64,000 nucleotides of DNA, taken from positions 1 to 64,000 of the forward strand of contig JANXBW010000019.1 in NCBI GenBank assembly GCA_025060325.1. The letters run 5' to 3'. The DNA is from Thermoguttaceae bacterium. GTDB taxonomy: Bacteria > Planctomycetota > Planctomycetia > Pirellulales > Thermoguttaceae. The notes beneath the pieces were generated by a model. That model had not been told where the DNA came from and did not search any database. It saw only the letters and a program-made list of their open reading frames with translations. Shown piece after piece: positions 1 to 9,676 of the stretch. A program made the translations under genes and the position numbers. Position 1 is the first letter of the stretch; every line of letters begins with the position of its first letter.

Positions 1-416
1 GCGAGCGGTGCCGTCGCGGATTTTCGGGGCCAAAGCGGGGGTTAGCACCTGCGTCAAAAAGTCGGGGGCGTGGCACTGCGCGGAGGGCGGTCGGCCGTGT
101 ATTAGGTTGTTGAGGTAAGGAGGACTGAAAGTACCTTCAGCTCATATAAGGGCATCAGCCGGGCGATAGTGCGGCAGCAAAATCCGGCCCGTCCTTCCGG
201 CGTGGGGGCCGGGGACCCCCTCGAGCAAGTCTAATGTTGTCGGGGGATATTTCGCGCACGGGGAAGACCGGTAGTTCAGTGTGCTCCCCCGGACCGGCTG
301 AGCCCCTGCCCAAGAAGGGCTCGCAGGCCGTGGTGCGGCTCAGCAAGTCCTTCGGGTTGCGGGCAAAGGGGCGGTTTGGCCGCGGGTCGAAGACGATATG
401 CGGGGGTAACAGCTTA
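1..416. other. Gap at left edge, downstream of accD
   Basis: No convincing gene is seen here. The open frames that enter this stretch are antisense shadows of accD. A G/C-rich stretch near 190-230 could form a short hairpin after the accD stop on the minus strand, but no clear T-run follows it, so I do not call a terminator. Confidence 0.4.
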
Positions 417-1268
417 TCACTTCCCGCAGTAGTCGATTGCCCGGGCAATTTCCGACTTGAGGTCCTGCCGGCGAACAATCCGGTCGATGAACCCGTGTTC
501 CAATAGGAACTCGCTTGTCTGGAAGCCTTTTGGCAGCTCGATGCGGATGGTGGCTTTAATTGTCCGCGGGCCGGCAAAACCAATGAGGGCCTTCGGCTCC
601 GCAAAGATGACATCGCCCAAAGCGGCGAAACTTGCAGCCACGCCCCCCATGGTTGGATTGGTAAGGACGGAAATGTAGAGTCCGCCTGCCTCATGAAAGC
701 GGGCCAAAGCGGCAGTGACCTTCGCCATCTGCATAAGCGAAAGTGCTCCCTCGTGCATTCGCGCACCGCCCCCAGATCCGGAAACGAAGATAAGCGGCAG
801 ATTCTGCTCTGTGGCCCGCTCGATCGTTCGCGTAAGCTTCTCGCCAACCACCGAGCCCATGCTCCCCATAATGAAGGCCGAGTCGGTGACGCCGAAAGCG
901 ACCCGGCGGGCTCGAATCATCCCTGTCCCCACGATAGCGGCATCCTTCAGGCCGGTACGCTCTTGCTCTTCTCTGAGCCGTTCGGTGTATGGCCGACGGT
1001 CAACAAACCCAAGGGGGTCGGCTGGCTCAAGATCGGCATCCCACTCCTCAAAGGTGCCCTCATCTAGAAGCTGGCGGATTCGCTCCCGAGCGGAAACATA
1101 CCAGTGGTAGTCGCATTCCGGACATACGCCGAGGCGCTTCTCCACCTCTTTACGGAAAACAGTGGCCTGGCAGGACGGGCACCGCAACCACAGTCCTTCC
1201 GGGACCCCGCGTTTAGGCTTTTTCAGGAAATTACGCCAGACACTGGGATCAAATTCGCCACCGGTCAT
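417..1268 (-). CDS. accD: Acetyl-CoA carboxylase carboxyltransferase subunit beta
   Basis: AccD is the beta half of the carboxyltransferase that moves the carboxyl group from biotin on BCCP to acetyl-CoA, giving malonyl-CoA for fatty acid synthesis in the cytoplasm. The 283-aa length is close to the family norm of about 300. The N-terminal four-cysteine zinc ribbon is complete (C30, C33, C49, C52). It is followed by the crotonase-like carboxyltransferase core with the [11 protein letters not shown] glycine-rich segment and a GGVAASFA segment. The start ATG at 1268 gives the expected N-terminus just before the zinc ribbon. The partner accA is not in the window. The next gene to the right, an LpxL-type acyltransferase, is on the other strand, with folC beyond it; accD and folC are adjacent in many bacteria. 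Confidence 0.95.
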   Translation of the reverse strand: MTGGEFDPSVWRNFLKKPKRGVPEGLWLRCPSCQATVFRKEVEKRLGVCPECDYHWYVSARERIRQLLDEGTFEEWDADLEPADPLGFVDRRPYTERLREEQERTGLKDAAIVGTGMIRARRVAFGVTDSAFIMGSMGSVVGEKLTRTIERATEQNLPLIFVSGSGGGARMHEGALSLMQMAKVTAALARFHEAGGLYISVLTNPTMGGVAASFAALGDVIFAEPKALIGFAGPRTIKATIRIELPKGFQTSEFLLEHGFIDRIVRRQDLKSEIARAIDYCGK

Positions 1269-2553
1269 CGCTTAAGCACTCTCCGAGATAGAGGAACCGT
1301 GATCCGAAGACCCAAAAAGTTCGGTTGAGTCCTGTGGCCGGGCTGTAAGCTAGGGACCAGCTTACGCGGAATTGGTAGCCCGCTTACCTCACTCACGCCC
1401 CATTTATTTCCTGCGTTCGCCAAATGCCTAAGTCCCACCAATTTACCTGGGCTTTTGAAGACAGCGAACCCAACTGTCCCCTCTTGGGCGGAACCACCTT
1501 CGGTATTATTCCGGCGAGGCATCGTGGCCTTTCCGGGCGGAAATTCGGCAAAATCCCGCAGTTTTTCGCCCGAATGACCCCTGGCCACCGCGGCCTGTCG
1601 GCCATCCCAAACGCGTAATGCTGCCCAAGCTGCTAAGAGTGAAGGCTAACTCTCTGGCGGATCAAGCGGCGAAACCTGCTATGCAGGAGGGTATCACACT
1701 GCCGTCGAGGGAGGCAACGCCGCTGGATCGTGCCCTCTTGCTACTTGTTGAAGCAGGACAATGTTCTCTATCGGAGTACTTGGGAACTTTCCTGGAGAAT
1801 GATTATTAAGATAATGATCTTCTTCTGGACCTTTCTTTCTGCCCGGTTCGTGCATTCCCCAATTCGCGGGAATCATCGGGGGGTGACAACTCCGTGTAGG
1901 CCAGGCAGTGGGAATTCTGGGTGCACATCCGAAAGGTGGGCGAAAAACGCCGGCTGCGCCCGTGTCCAAGTTGTCCAAACGCGGCGGACCGAGTCGTCGA
2001 TCGCTGCGGTCGGCCGAGGCTGTTGCCTCCGGGCCGGAGCCGCGGGTCATCAGGCACGCCAAGAAACACAAAATTGCGGCCCAGGATAAGTGGCAGGCTG
2101 GACCGCATGGTTGCCCTGGTCGCTGCTATTTACGGAGGCTTTCGGAGGTTACACCGCGCGCTCGGGGATGCGATCAGATATCCGATGCTGGCGACGCAAG
2201 CTCAAATGGCTACAGCGCGCCCGGGGATGCCGGACATAAAGCCTCCGAAAATATGGGGATAGCCACTCCCCCTTATTCGGGAACCGTCATCGCTCCCATT
2301 TCCAGTTGAGTGGTCGCCGGCCAAGAAGGCGGACGCACATCCTGTCTTCGGCCTGCATCGTATGCGCCCTTAAACTGAGCTAGCCCCGAGCCATAGATTA
2401 AACCGATACTTTCGCCCGGCCAATTTAAATTCCTGACCGTGGTCGTCCACGAACCGGTTGGGTCGCGCTTGCCCCAACGGGTCCTGGCTCAGGCTAGGTT
2501 CCTTCTGTTCAGTCCGGCTACTGCAAGAAGACAACTTCAAGAACATTATCCCC
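1269..2553. other. Gap between divergent accD and the acyltransferase
   Basis: About 1.3 kb between two divergent genes. Several short open frames exist on both strands, but none has a recognisable domain, a good ribosome-binding site or a believable composition. Promoters for both flanking genes should lie here, but I could not pick a convincing pair of boxes. Confidence 0.4.
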
Positions 2554-3501
2554 ATGGTCTTCCCCAAATTGTGCGTGGACTTTGTCGCTTACCTGGGTGT
2601 TCGCCTGGTTGCCACTGTTGCCGAGGTGTTATCCGCCGAGTCCGTTCGGGCTCTTGCCAAGTTTCTTTCCTGGCTTGCGGCGGATGTCCTCAAGATCCGC
2701 CGACGGGTCATCGTGGAAAACCTGGGGTATGCCTTTCCGGCGGTCACGGCAGCAGAGCGCCAACAGTTGGTCCGGAAGATGTGGGAGCATCTATTCCTGC
2801 TGGCTTACGAGATCCTCCTTACCCCCCGCAAAATTCATGAAACTAACTGGCGCAAATTCGTGCGACTATGCAAGCACGAGGGGCCCCTACTTGATATTCT
2901 CAGGGGCCGACCGCTCGTGTTGGTGACGGGTCATTTTGGAAACTTCGAAATCGGTGGATACGTGCTCGCCCTTTTAGGTGTTCCGCTTTATAGCGTGGCC
3001 CGGCCGATTGACAACCCATTCTTGGACCGATTTCTCACGCGTTTACGGACAGCCGGGGGCCAAATGCTGATTCCCAAGCTCGGCGCGACCGAAGCGGTAG
3101 ACCAAGTGGCCAAAGAAGGCAAGACGGTGGCCTTTTTGGCCGACCAGTCGGCCGGACCCAAAGGGTGTTTTGTGGACTTTTTTGGCCGAAAGGCTTCGAC
3201 CTTCAAGGCCGTCGCTTTGGTGTCGCTCGTGCACCAAGCACCTATTGTGGTGTGCTACGCCCGGCGACGAGAAAGGGTCTTTCAATTTGACCTAGAGGTT
3301 CTCGGTGTTTTCGATCCTCTGCGTGATTCACACGTCTCGGCCGACGTGCCGTCGATTACGCAGTGGTTCACTACGGTCCTTGAAGAGGAGATTCGTCAAC
3401 ATCCGGAACAGTACTGGTGGCTTCATCGGCGCTGGAAAGAGCAGCCGCCCCTGCGAAGGAAAGAGCTGGCTGAGCTTCCTTCAGCCAAACAGGCCGCATG
3501 A
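2554..3501 (+). CDS. LpxL/HtrB-like lipid acyltransferase
   Basis: This is a lysophospholipid acyltransferase-family protein of the LpxL/LpxM type, which adds secondary acyl chains to lipid A at the inner face of the cytoplasmic membrane. The signature is the HX4E catalytic motif HFGNFE at residues 127-132, followed by the conserved region around SVARPIDNPFLDRF, the GG-x-LIPK segment, the FLADQSAG motif and a C-terminal WWLHRRWK, all typical of the family. I chose ATG 2554, giving 315 aa, because the frame upstream to 2458 has no family-like sequence and the protein begins well with MVFPKLCVDF. A hydrophobic N-terminus could anchor it to the membrane. Function on lipid A itself is inferred; some family members acylate other lipids such as ornithine or mannosides. 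Confidence 0.85.
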   Translation: MVFPKLCVDFVAYLGVRLVATVAEVLSAESVRALAKFLSWLAADVLKIRRRVIVENLGYAFPAVTAAERQQLVRKMWEHLFLLAYEILLTPRKIHETNWRKFVRLCKHEGPLLDILRGRPLVLVTGHFGNFEIGGYVLALLGVPLYSVARPIDNPFLDRFLTRLRTAGGQMLIPKLGATEAVDQVAKEGKTVAFLADQSAGPKGCFVDFFGRKASTFKAVALVSLVHQAPIVVCYARRRERVFQFDLEVLGVFDPLRDSHVSADVPSITQWFTTVLEEEIRQHPEQYWWLHRRWKEQPPLRRKELAELPSAKQAA

Positions 3502-3562
3502 ACGCAGGTGTCAACCGGAGGGTCATCTCGCCTTAAGCTAGATTTCTGAGTGGCTCCGTCAA

Positions 3563-5017
3563 TTATTCCGGAGGACTGGCCAAACCTGCCCCGGTCAAAT
3601 CCGCGATAATTGGGCGGCGAAGCTCTCCTACAAGGAAAAGCGAACCAGTGACACAAAGGACATCCCGCGGCGAAGCCAAATGTTTGAGCGCTTGCCAGGC
3701 TGGAAAAGCCTGAGCAACAACGCGCAAGGAATCGGCTTTGGCCCCCAACTGTTGGGCCAGCTGGGCTAGCTCCTCAGCGGGCATAGCCCGGGGGTTATCG
3801 GCCACCTGAGTCAACACAAGAAGATCGGCTTCCGCTAGCAAGCATTTCAGCATCCCAGCCACATCTTTGTCGCGGCTAGTACCGAAAAGAACAAGCAACC
3901 TCCGTTTACCGAAGTACGTTCTGAGCGTCTGGAGTAAAGCCGCCATCGAGGCTTGATTGTGAGCCCCGTCGAGGATCACCACCGGTTTGGTACACAGGAC
4001 TTCCACTCTGCCAGGCCAGCTTGTTTCGCGAAGACCCTCGCGGATGGTTGCTTCCGAAACTTCCCAGCCTTGGCGGACAAGTTCCCGCACTGTGGCCACT
4101 GCCACAGCTCCATTGGCAGCCTGATGCTCGCCGAGCAAACTGACGGCTAACTTTGACAACGCTACTGCCGAAGCCGATCCCCCTGGCGGATCCTCGCCGC
4201 TCGTGCGGGGCACGTTCTCCACGTAGTCAAAAATCGTACACAACAAGCTAGTGTCAACCTGGTCGGCAAAAGCCGTTTGTGGTGGGTAAAACGAGTAGTC
4301 AAAATCTACTCCCAGCTGCCGCAGCGGACTTCCCACTTGCGCACAAACCGCCTCGATGACCTCGCGGGCCTCAGGCTCGCGGACACCAGAGATGCTAGGG
4401 ACGCCGCGCTTGATGATACCGGCCTTTTCCCGGGCGATCGAAGCAAGCGAATAGCCGAGCTGGTCCATGTGATCAAAGCTAATACTTGTCACGACCGTAA
4501 CAAGCGGCAAACACACATTGGTGGCATCAAGCCGACCCCCGAGACCCACTTCTAACACAGCAAAGTCAACATCCTCCTGGGCGAAATATAAGAACGCAGC
4601 CGCCGTGACAATTTCGAAGTAGGTGGGACCGTGGAGATATCCTCGTGCCTCGGCCTTTTTGTCCACCTCCTCGATAGCCGAAATAAGTTGGCGGATGAGC
4701 TGGGCGAATTGGTCCTGCGGACAGATTTGCCCGTCCACAACCAGCCGTTCCCGGACTGTTTCCAGATGAGGCGAGGTAAACCGCCCTACACGGTAGCCCG
4801 CCCGGCTAAGAATTGAACTTATCATCGCTGCGGTCGACCCCTTACCCTTGGTGCCGGCAATATGAATTGCTCGCAATGACCGGTGTGGACTTCCTACCAG
4901 GGCAAGAAGGTCCTCCATCCGCTGGAGCTTAAAGCACCGCGATTGGTAAGGAATGGCCGCCGCCCGTTCGAAATTAATTCGCGAGTTTAAGTACTCAAGC
5001 GCTTGTTGGTAGTTCAT
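3563..5017 (-). CDS. folC: Bifunctional folylpolyglutamate/dihydrofolate synthase
   Basis: FolC is an ATP-dependent Mur-ligase-like enzyme that joins glutamate to dihydropteroate and then extends the glutamate tail of folates. The P-loop GTKGKGS is at residues 55-61, followed by the substrate region TSPHLETVRERL. The DGAHN motif marks the C-terminal domain (ILDGAHNQAS). At 484 aa it is longer than the E. coli protein of about 420. A poorly conserved insertion rich in D, G and S lies between the ATPase core and the C-terminal domain, around DYVENVPRTSGEDPPGG. The gene lies 158 bp downstream of proS on the same strand, so co-transcription is likely. It ends convergently, 61 bp from the acyltransferase stop. 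Confidence 0.93.
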   Translation of the reverse strand: MNYQQALEYLNSRINFERAAAIPYQSRCFKLQRMEDLLALVGSPHRSLRAIHIAGTKGKGSTAAMISSILSRAGYRVGRFTSPHLETVRERLVVDGQICPQDQFAQLIRQLISAIEEVDKKAEARGYLHGPTYFEIVTAAAFLYFAQEDVDFAVLEVGLGGRLDATNVCLPLVTVVTSISFDHMDQLGYSLASIAREKAGIIKRGVPSISGVREPEAREVIEAVCAQVGSPLRQLGVDFDYSFYPPQTAFADQVDTSLLCTIFDYVENVPRTSGEDPPGGSASAVALSKLAVSLLGEHQAANGAVAVATVRELVRQGWEVSEATIREGLRETSWPGRVEVLCTKPVVILDGAHNQASMAALLQTLRTYFGKRRLLVLFGTSRDKDVAGMLKCLLAEADLLVLTQVADNPRAMPAEELAQLAQQLGAKADSLRVVAQAFPAWQALKHLASPRDVLCVTGSLFLVGELRRPIIADLTGAGLASPPE

Positions 5018-5175
5018 TTTGGAAAAGCTGGCGGAGGATGAGGAAAAGGTTTGTTACGTCATTCACTCTTCGTTGACAGACCTCGTTCGGCAGATCTGTG
5101 TGTTTCCCGTTCGGCCGAAATAGCGTCCTAACCTTTGGCCGGTGTGCAGGTTGGGGACGACGCCTCCGAACTGAC

Positions 5176-6699
5176 TTAGTAAGCTTTGGCAAAGATGACC
5201 CGGCGGCGACTTGGCTTACCTGTAAACGGGCAAACACCTGGCTCCTCGTCCAAATCGAGCGGGATACAGCGCACAGAGACCTGAAGATCGTCTTTTAGCC
5301 GGGCTTCAACCTCTGGGTCCTCAGCCCAATGGCAGAGAGCAAACCCCCCGTGGATCTCGGGATTCTCCGGGTTTTTCGGGGTGAAAAATTCGTAAAAGTC
5401 CGCCTTGTTGTCAATTCGGACGATGTACTGGTCGCGGAAGTTTCGAGCCTTGGCCAGGAGGTTCGCCTGAATCTCGGCCAGGATATCACCCACGCGGTTG
5501 ACGAATTCAGCCCGGGGGATACTTTCCCGTTGTCGAGGCGGTCGATCACGCCGGCCCATAAACACTGCATCCTGAGTGACATCCCGCGGCCCGATTTCCA
5601 GCCGAATTGGCACTCCCTTCTTGATCCACTCCCACACCTTCTCGCCGCCTCGCATCTCGCGAAGGTCAAGCTCCACGCGGACGTTCTGGCCGGCATACTG
5701 CTGGGCTTCGAGCTCCCTTTTGAGCCGCTCACAATAGCCGAGGACAGCGTCCTTGTGCTCCTCCTTGTGGATGACCGGCAAAATGGCCACGTGGGCCGGG
5801 GCAACCCGCGGCGGAACCACAAGCCCATCGTCGTCCCCATGAGTCATCACAATGGCCCCGATGAGCCGGGTGGAGACTCCCCACGAAGTAGTCCAGGCAT
5901 ATTCCTCCCGACCGGCCGGTCCAAGGAACTTGATGTCCGAGGCCTTGGCGAAATTCTGCCCCAAAAAATGCGAGGTGCCCGCCTGAAGGGCCTTCCGGTC
6001 TTGCATCATTGCTTCGATGGTGAAAGTAGCCTCAGCGCCGGGGAATCGTTCGCTTTCCGTCTTTTCCCCTTTAACAACCGGGATTGCTAGGCAGCTTTCC
6101 GCAAACTCGGCGTAAACGTCCAGCATTTGGCGGGCAAAGGCCATAGCTTCTTCGGCAGTTGCATGGACCGTGTGGCCTTCCTGCCAAAGGAATTCGGCAG
6201 TGCGCAGGAACAGCCGGGGCCGCATTTCCCAGCGCACAACGTTGGCCCATTGGTTGATCAGGAGAGGGAGGTCCCGATAAGACTGAACCCATTTGGCAAA
6301 CATTGCCCCAATGATCGTCTCGGAGGTGGGGCGGACCACAAGGGGCTCTTCAAGCGGAGCCGCTGGCCGAAGCCCTCCCTGACCGTCCGATTCCAGCCGG
6401 TGGTGAGTAACAACCGCGCATTCTTTGGCAAATCCCTCAACGTGCTTAGCTTCTTTGACCAGAAAACTGAGAGGGATAAAAAGTGGAAAATAGGCGTTAC
6501 GCACCCCCAACGCTCGGAATCTCGCATCAAGCAGCCGCTGGATATTCTCCCATATGGCGTATCCCCACGGCTTAATCACCATGCAGCCTCGGACGGGAGC
6601 GTTCTCGGCCAAATCGGCCGCCCGGACCACCTGCTGGTACCATTCCGGGTAATCCTCTGCCCGAGTGGGGGAAATAGCATGTTCGACCTGAGTGGCCAT
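5176..6699 (-). CDS. proS: Prolyl-tRNA synthetase, archaeal/eukaryal (type 3) form
   Basis: ProS charges tRNA-Pro with proline. The class II core is present: motif 2 is visible as RWEMRPRLFLRTAEFLWQEG followed by TVHATAEEA, and the N-terminus carries the type 3 region ENAPVRGCMVIKPWGYAIWE. The 507-aa length and absence of the large editing insertion of the E. coli type put it in the archaeal/eukaryal-like group found in some bacteria. It ends in RRVIFAKAY, and the terminal tyrosine is a hallmark of this group. The ATG at 6699 begins MATQVEHAIS. It heads the proS-folC pair on the minus strand and diverges from the SRP RNA/dnaX group. Confidence 0.95.
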   Translation of the reverse strand: MATQVEHAISPTRAEDYPEWYQQVVRAADLAENAPVRGCMVIKPWGYAIWENIQRLLDARFRALGVRNAYFPLFIPLSFLVKEAKHVEGFAKECAVVTHHRLESDGQGGLRPAAPLEEPLVVRPTSETIIGAMFAKWVQSYRDLPLLINQWANVVRWEMRPRLFLRTAEFLWQEGHTVHATAEEAMAFARQMLDVYAEFAESCLAIPVVKGEKTESERFPGAEATFTIEAMMQDRKALQAGTSHFLGQNFAKASDIKFLGPAGREEYAWTTSWGVSTRLIGAIVMTHGDDDGLVVPPRVAPAHVAILPVIHKEEHKDAVLGYCERLKRELEAQQYAGQNVRVELDLREMRGGEKVWEWIKKGVPIRLEIGPRDVTQDAVFMGRRDRPPRQRESIPRAEFVNRVGDILAEIQANLLAKARNFRDQYIVRIDNKADFYEFFTPKNPENPEIHGGFALCHWAEDPEVEARLKDDLQVSVRCIPLDLDEEPGVCPFTGKPSRRRVIFAKAY

Positions 6700-7127
6700 A
6701 TCAATCGCTGACCCTCACGCTTCAATTCGTTCTTTGGAAACAAGATAATGTTTCTCTCAATTTTCGTGGCGACGGTTTAGCGCCTTCCGCCTTTAAGACG
6801 TCTCGTAGACCGTACCGAACAGCGCTGTCTGATTGAGCTCCCAGGTTGTGTTGCGGAGTCTCAGCGGCTTCGGTGCGGCTTTTTCCCTTGTTGTCGGCTG
6901 TTACCAAAGCATATGGGAAGCTTTATCTCGCGGTAAGCGGCCTGTCGGCTGGATCCGGAAGCGGGTTCCCGCGGGGTTTGCATGCCCCCCATCGTTAAGG
7001 CGGGAGGCGACGCCATTATAAAGCTTGCTCCGCCCGTTGCGATTCGGCCCCCAATGGTCTTAGCTAACTTGTTGCCCACAAGAAGGTCAGGGCAACGAGC
7101 CGATGCCATTTTCGGGTGGATAGTCGT

Positions 7128-7156
7128 TTGACACCTGGCCCGACCCATCGTATAAG
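7128..7156 (+). promoter_or_regulatory. Strong sigma-70-like promoter upstream of SRP RNA and dnaX
   Basis: A perfect -35 box TTGACA at 7128-7133 is followed after exactly 17 bp by TATAAG at 7151-7156, a five-of-six match to the -10 consensus. Transcription would start near 7163, about 84 nt before the closing helix of the SRP RNA. No better promoter is visible closer to that helix. It probably drives the SRP RNA and perhaps dnaX by read-through. Confidence 0.65.
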
Positions 7157-7246
7157 GAAAACCAGGTCACAAATCGGGAGGCGTGAGCGTAATACAAAAA
7201 TAGGGGAGAGGGCTGAGCGAAACATCCGCGATCCCTCGGGGACAAA

Positions 7247-7364
7247 GGGCGGCCTCGGGCGAGGGGCCCCCACAATGGGGAGCTACGAACCTGGTCAGGG
7301 GCGAAAGCCAGCAGCCATAAGTAGTTATCCTCATGTGTGGCGGGTTCCTCGCCGGGGGCCGCCC
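7247..7364 (+). ncRNA. ffs: Signal recognition particle RNA
   Basis: This is the RNA scaffold of the signal recognition particle, which binds Ffh and targets nascent membrane proteins. The Ffh-binding domain IV is read directly at 7294-7317 as GGT-CAGG-GGC-GAAA-GCC-AGCA-GCC, matching the E. coli layout helix-CAGG/AGCA loop-helix-tetraloop, with GAAA in place of GGAA. Below it, AGCTAC pairs with GTAGTT and CCACA with TGTGG. The base is closed by GGGCGGCC at 7247-7254 pairing with GGCCGCCC at 7357-7364, and GGGCGAGG pairing with CCTCGCC. A T-rich run (7365-7373) follows. The position upstream of dnaX resembles the Bacillus scr gene. Exact ends are uncertain, and a longer RNA starting near 7163 is possible. 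Confidence 0.88.
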
Positions 7365-7373
7365 TCTTTTTCT
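7357..7373 (+). terminator. Possible terminator at the SRP RNA 3' end
   Basis: The 3' strand of the closing SRP helix ends in GGCCGCCC at 7364 and runs straight into TCTTTTTCT. A G/C-rich stem followed by a T-run is the form of an intrinsic terminator. Read-through into dnaX may still occur, as no separate strong dnaX promoter is obvious. Confidence 0.5.
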
Positions 7374-7468
7374 CTTCGGGTTCACGGTTAAGCTGATTGG
7401 GCGATCTCTGAGACTATTTTCAGCCCAAATCCTTTCGGGCGACGCGACTTAAAAAGGAGCGAAAACCA

Positions 7469-9460
7469 GTGAATGGGAAGTCGGAGCGAAAGGGGGAGCT
7501 TAGCTTGGAAAGCGGCGAGAGTCACTATCAGGTGGTGGCCCGCCGGTATCGCCCGCAAACTTTCGAGGAACTTGTCGGCCAGGAACATGTAGCCCAGGCG
7601 CTAAAGAACGCTGTCCAAACTGGCCGCGTGGGCCACGCCTATCTGTTTGCCGGCGCTCGCGGTGTGGGGAAGACCTCAGCGGCCCGAATCTTAGCAAAAG
7701 CGCTTAACTGCGAAAGAGGTCCCACGCCCGAGCCATGCAACAAATGCTCCTTTTGCATGGAGATCGCCCAAGGGGGAGCTATTGATGTCCTAGAAATCGA
7801 CGGGGCAAGCAACCGCGGAATTGAAGAGGTTCGTGCGCTGCGGCAGAACGCCACGCTCCGGCCTAGTCGCGCACGATTCAAAATCTACATCATCGACGAA
7901 GTCCACATGCTGACCCGGGAGGCGTTCAATGCCCTGCTCAAGACTCTGGAAGAGCCTCCCCCCCATGTAAAGTTCATTTTCTGCACGACTGAACCAACGA
8001 AAATTCCCCCTACCATTCTTTCGCGATGTCAGCGGTTCGATTTCGCGGGTATTTCCGCGGCTAGCATCTGCCGGCGACTTGGCCAAATTGTGGAGGCAGA
8101 GGGCATCCCGGCTGAGGAGGCGGCCCTTGAGATCATCGCTCGCCGAGCTGGGGGCTCAATGCGGGATGCTCAGTCGCTCCTGGAGCAGGTGCTTGCCTTC
8201 GGCGGGGGAGCGGTAACCAAGTCGGTCGTTAGGGACCTTCTGGGGCTCGGGCCGGAGGAGATCGTCGGCAATCTGGCGGAGCTCATTGCCGAGGGAGAAG
8301 TGGCGAAGGTTCTCCAGGCCTTCGCCAAAGCCTTGGATCAGGGGATTGATCTTGCAGTCCTGATGGAGCAGCTAGCCTGTTACTATCGGGACATGCTGGT
8401 AGTGGCGGCCGGCTGCGGGCCAGAATTGCTCCTGTTTTCGTCGCCAGAGGAGATTCCCCGGCTCAAGAAGCTTGCAGACCGGTACGGGATTGACACGGTC
8501 CTGGCAGCGTTTCAAATCCTTGACCACACTTTGGCCCGGATGAAGTATTCGTTCCATCCACGCCTTGTGGCCGAGGCAGGACTTGCTCGGCTTGCTCGGC
8601 TCAATTCACTCCTTGAGCTAGGAAGCCTGTTAGCCCGCCTGGAAGCGGAAAAGCAGATCGCGCCCATTGCCACTCCTGCGCGGGTGAATAGTGGGAGTGC
8701 TCAGCTGGGGCGGCCTCAAGACGTAGGGGCGCGCCTAGCTGGTGCTTCCCAGCCCGCCACAGAGCTACCCCCGAGGGAGGATCCTCAGGCTGTCGCGACA
8801 CAATTAAAGCAGATGTTGGCCCTGGCGGCCGACAAAGGTGCAAACGCCCAGGCGCAGACTTCGGCACCGTCGGCCGCAAAACCTGTCCGGACGAAGGCCG
8901 GGGAGTCTAAACCCGCATCCACCGAACCCCCCGTGTCCGCAGCTCGGAGCTCAGTGAGTGCCGGCGATGTCCCATCCGCTTCGGAGGGGCAGCGGGGCGG
9001 ATCTTTGTCACAATCTGCCAGTAGTCCCACGTATAAAAAAGAAGGAAGGTCCGCCCGTTTGCCCGGGGCTTCGGCCGTTTGGCTTCAATTGGTGGAGCAA
9101 TTGGGCGGCTACACAGCGGAGTTAATCCGCGATGTGGAAGATGTGAAATGGCAGTCCCCCAATTGCCTTGCAGTGACATTTCCCACCGGTCGGCAAATCG
9201 CCAAATCTGCCTGCCAAGCTAAGTTGAAAGAGCTCGAAAATGGCCTCTCCGTAATGCTTGGCCGTCCGGCGCGGATTGAAATCACGGTCGCAGGAGGTGC
9301 GGCGGAGGAAGGAACCACCTCGGAAACGCAACGCCCAGAGGCCATTCCCCGCCCTGGCAACACATCCAATTCCAGGAATTGGCGAACCCATCCCCTCGTC
9401 CGCAAAGCAGCCGAGATTTTTGATGCGGTACCCTCCAACCCCGAAAATGTCGGCGAGTAG
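7469..9460 (+). CDS. dnaX: DNA polymerase III subunit gamma/tau
   Basis: DnaX is the ATPase of the clamp loader that places the beta sliding clamp on DNA. The Walker A GARGVGKTS starts at residue 62, followed by a four-cysteine zinc module (CERGPTPEPCNKCSFC), the DEVHML Walker B segment, and the SRC sensor region (ILSRCQRFDF). Residues about 390-540 are a low-complexity A/P/S-rich linker, and the C-terminal part about 540-630 resembles a tau-type domain. Length is 663 aa. The start is GTG 7469, chosen because AAGGAG sits at 7454-7459 with good spacing. An A6G run at 9035-9041 lies in the linker but in the wrong register for a classical -1 slip. The next gene is ybaB; the usual third partner recR is absent. 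Confidence 0.95.
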   Translation: MNGKSERKGELSLESGESHYQVVARRYRPQTFEELVGQEHVAQALKNAVQTGRVGHAYLFAGARGVGKTSAARILAKALNCERGPTPEPCNKCSFCMEIAQGGAIDVLEIDGASNRGIEEVRALRQNATLRPSRARFKIYIIDEVHMLTREAFNALLKTLEEPPPHVKFIFCTTEPTKIPPTILSRCQRFDFAGISAASICRRLGQIVEAEGIPAEEAALEIIARRAGGSMRDAQSLLEQVLAFGGGAVTKSVVRDLLGLGPEEIVGNLAELIAEGEVAKVLQAFAKALDQGIDLAVLMEQLACYYRDMLVVAAGCGPELLLFSSPEEIPRLKKLADRYGIDTVLAAFQILDHTLARMKYSFHPRLVAEAGLARLARLNSLLELGSLLARLEAEKQIAPIATPARVNSGSAQLGRPQDVGARLAGASQPATELPPREDPQAVATQLKQMLALAADKGANAQAQTSAPSAAKPVRTKAGESKPASTEPPVSAARSSVSAGDVPSASEGQRGGSLSQSASSPTYKKEGRSARLPGASAVWLQLVEQLGGYTAELIRDVEDVKWQSPNCLAVTFPTGRQIAKSACQAKLKELENGLSVMLGRPARIEITVAGGAAEEGTTSETQRPEAIPRPGNTSNSRNWRTHPLVRKAAEIFDAVPSNPENVGE

Positions 9461-9676
9461 TCCATTCGTCGACTTTCCGACTGTGGGGTTGATCTCCTCC
9501 TGGGGTGATATGAAAGTCTGATCAGTTTCTTCGGTATCTTTGTTGCAGATGGGATGGCGCCACTCGTAATGATGTTAGAGAGGAGAGCCAGCACTGGCAA
9601 AGCGAAGACAAGTCGCCGTGCCGAACGTCGGAAGGTTCGTCAAGGCCCAAACCGTTTTACACAGGGGGTGAACGTC

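Noticed and set aside
417-1268. Several long plus-strand frames opposite accD
   Set aside because: They are antisense shadows of a clear accD coding sequence and carry no domains of their own.
9035-9041. A6G run in the dnaX linker that could cause programmed frameshifting
   Set aside because: The register is AAA-AAA-G, not the A-AAA-AAG form needed for a -1 slip, and neither alternative frame stops soon after, so no short gamma product would result.
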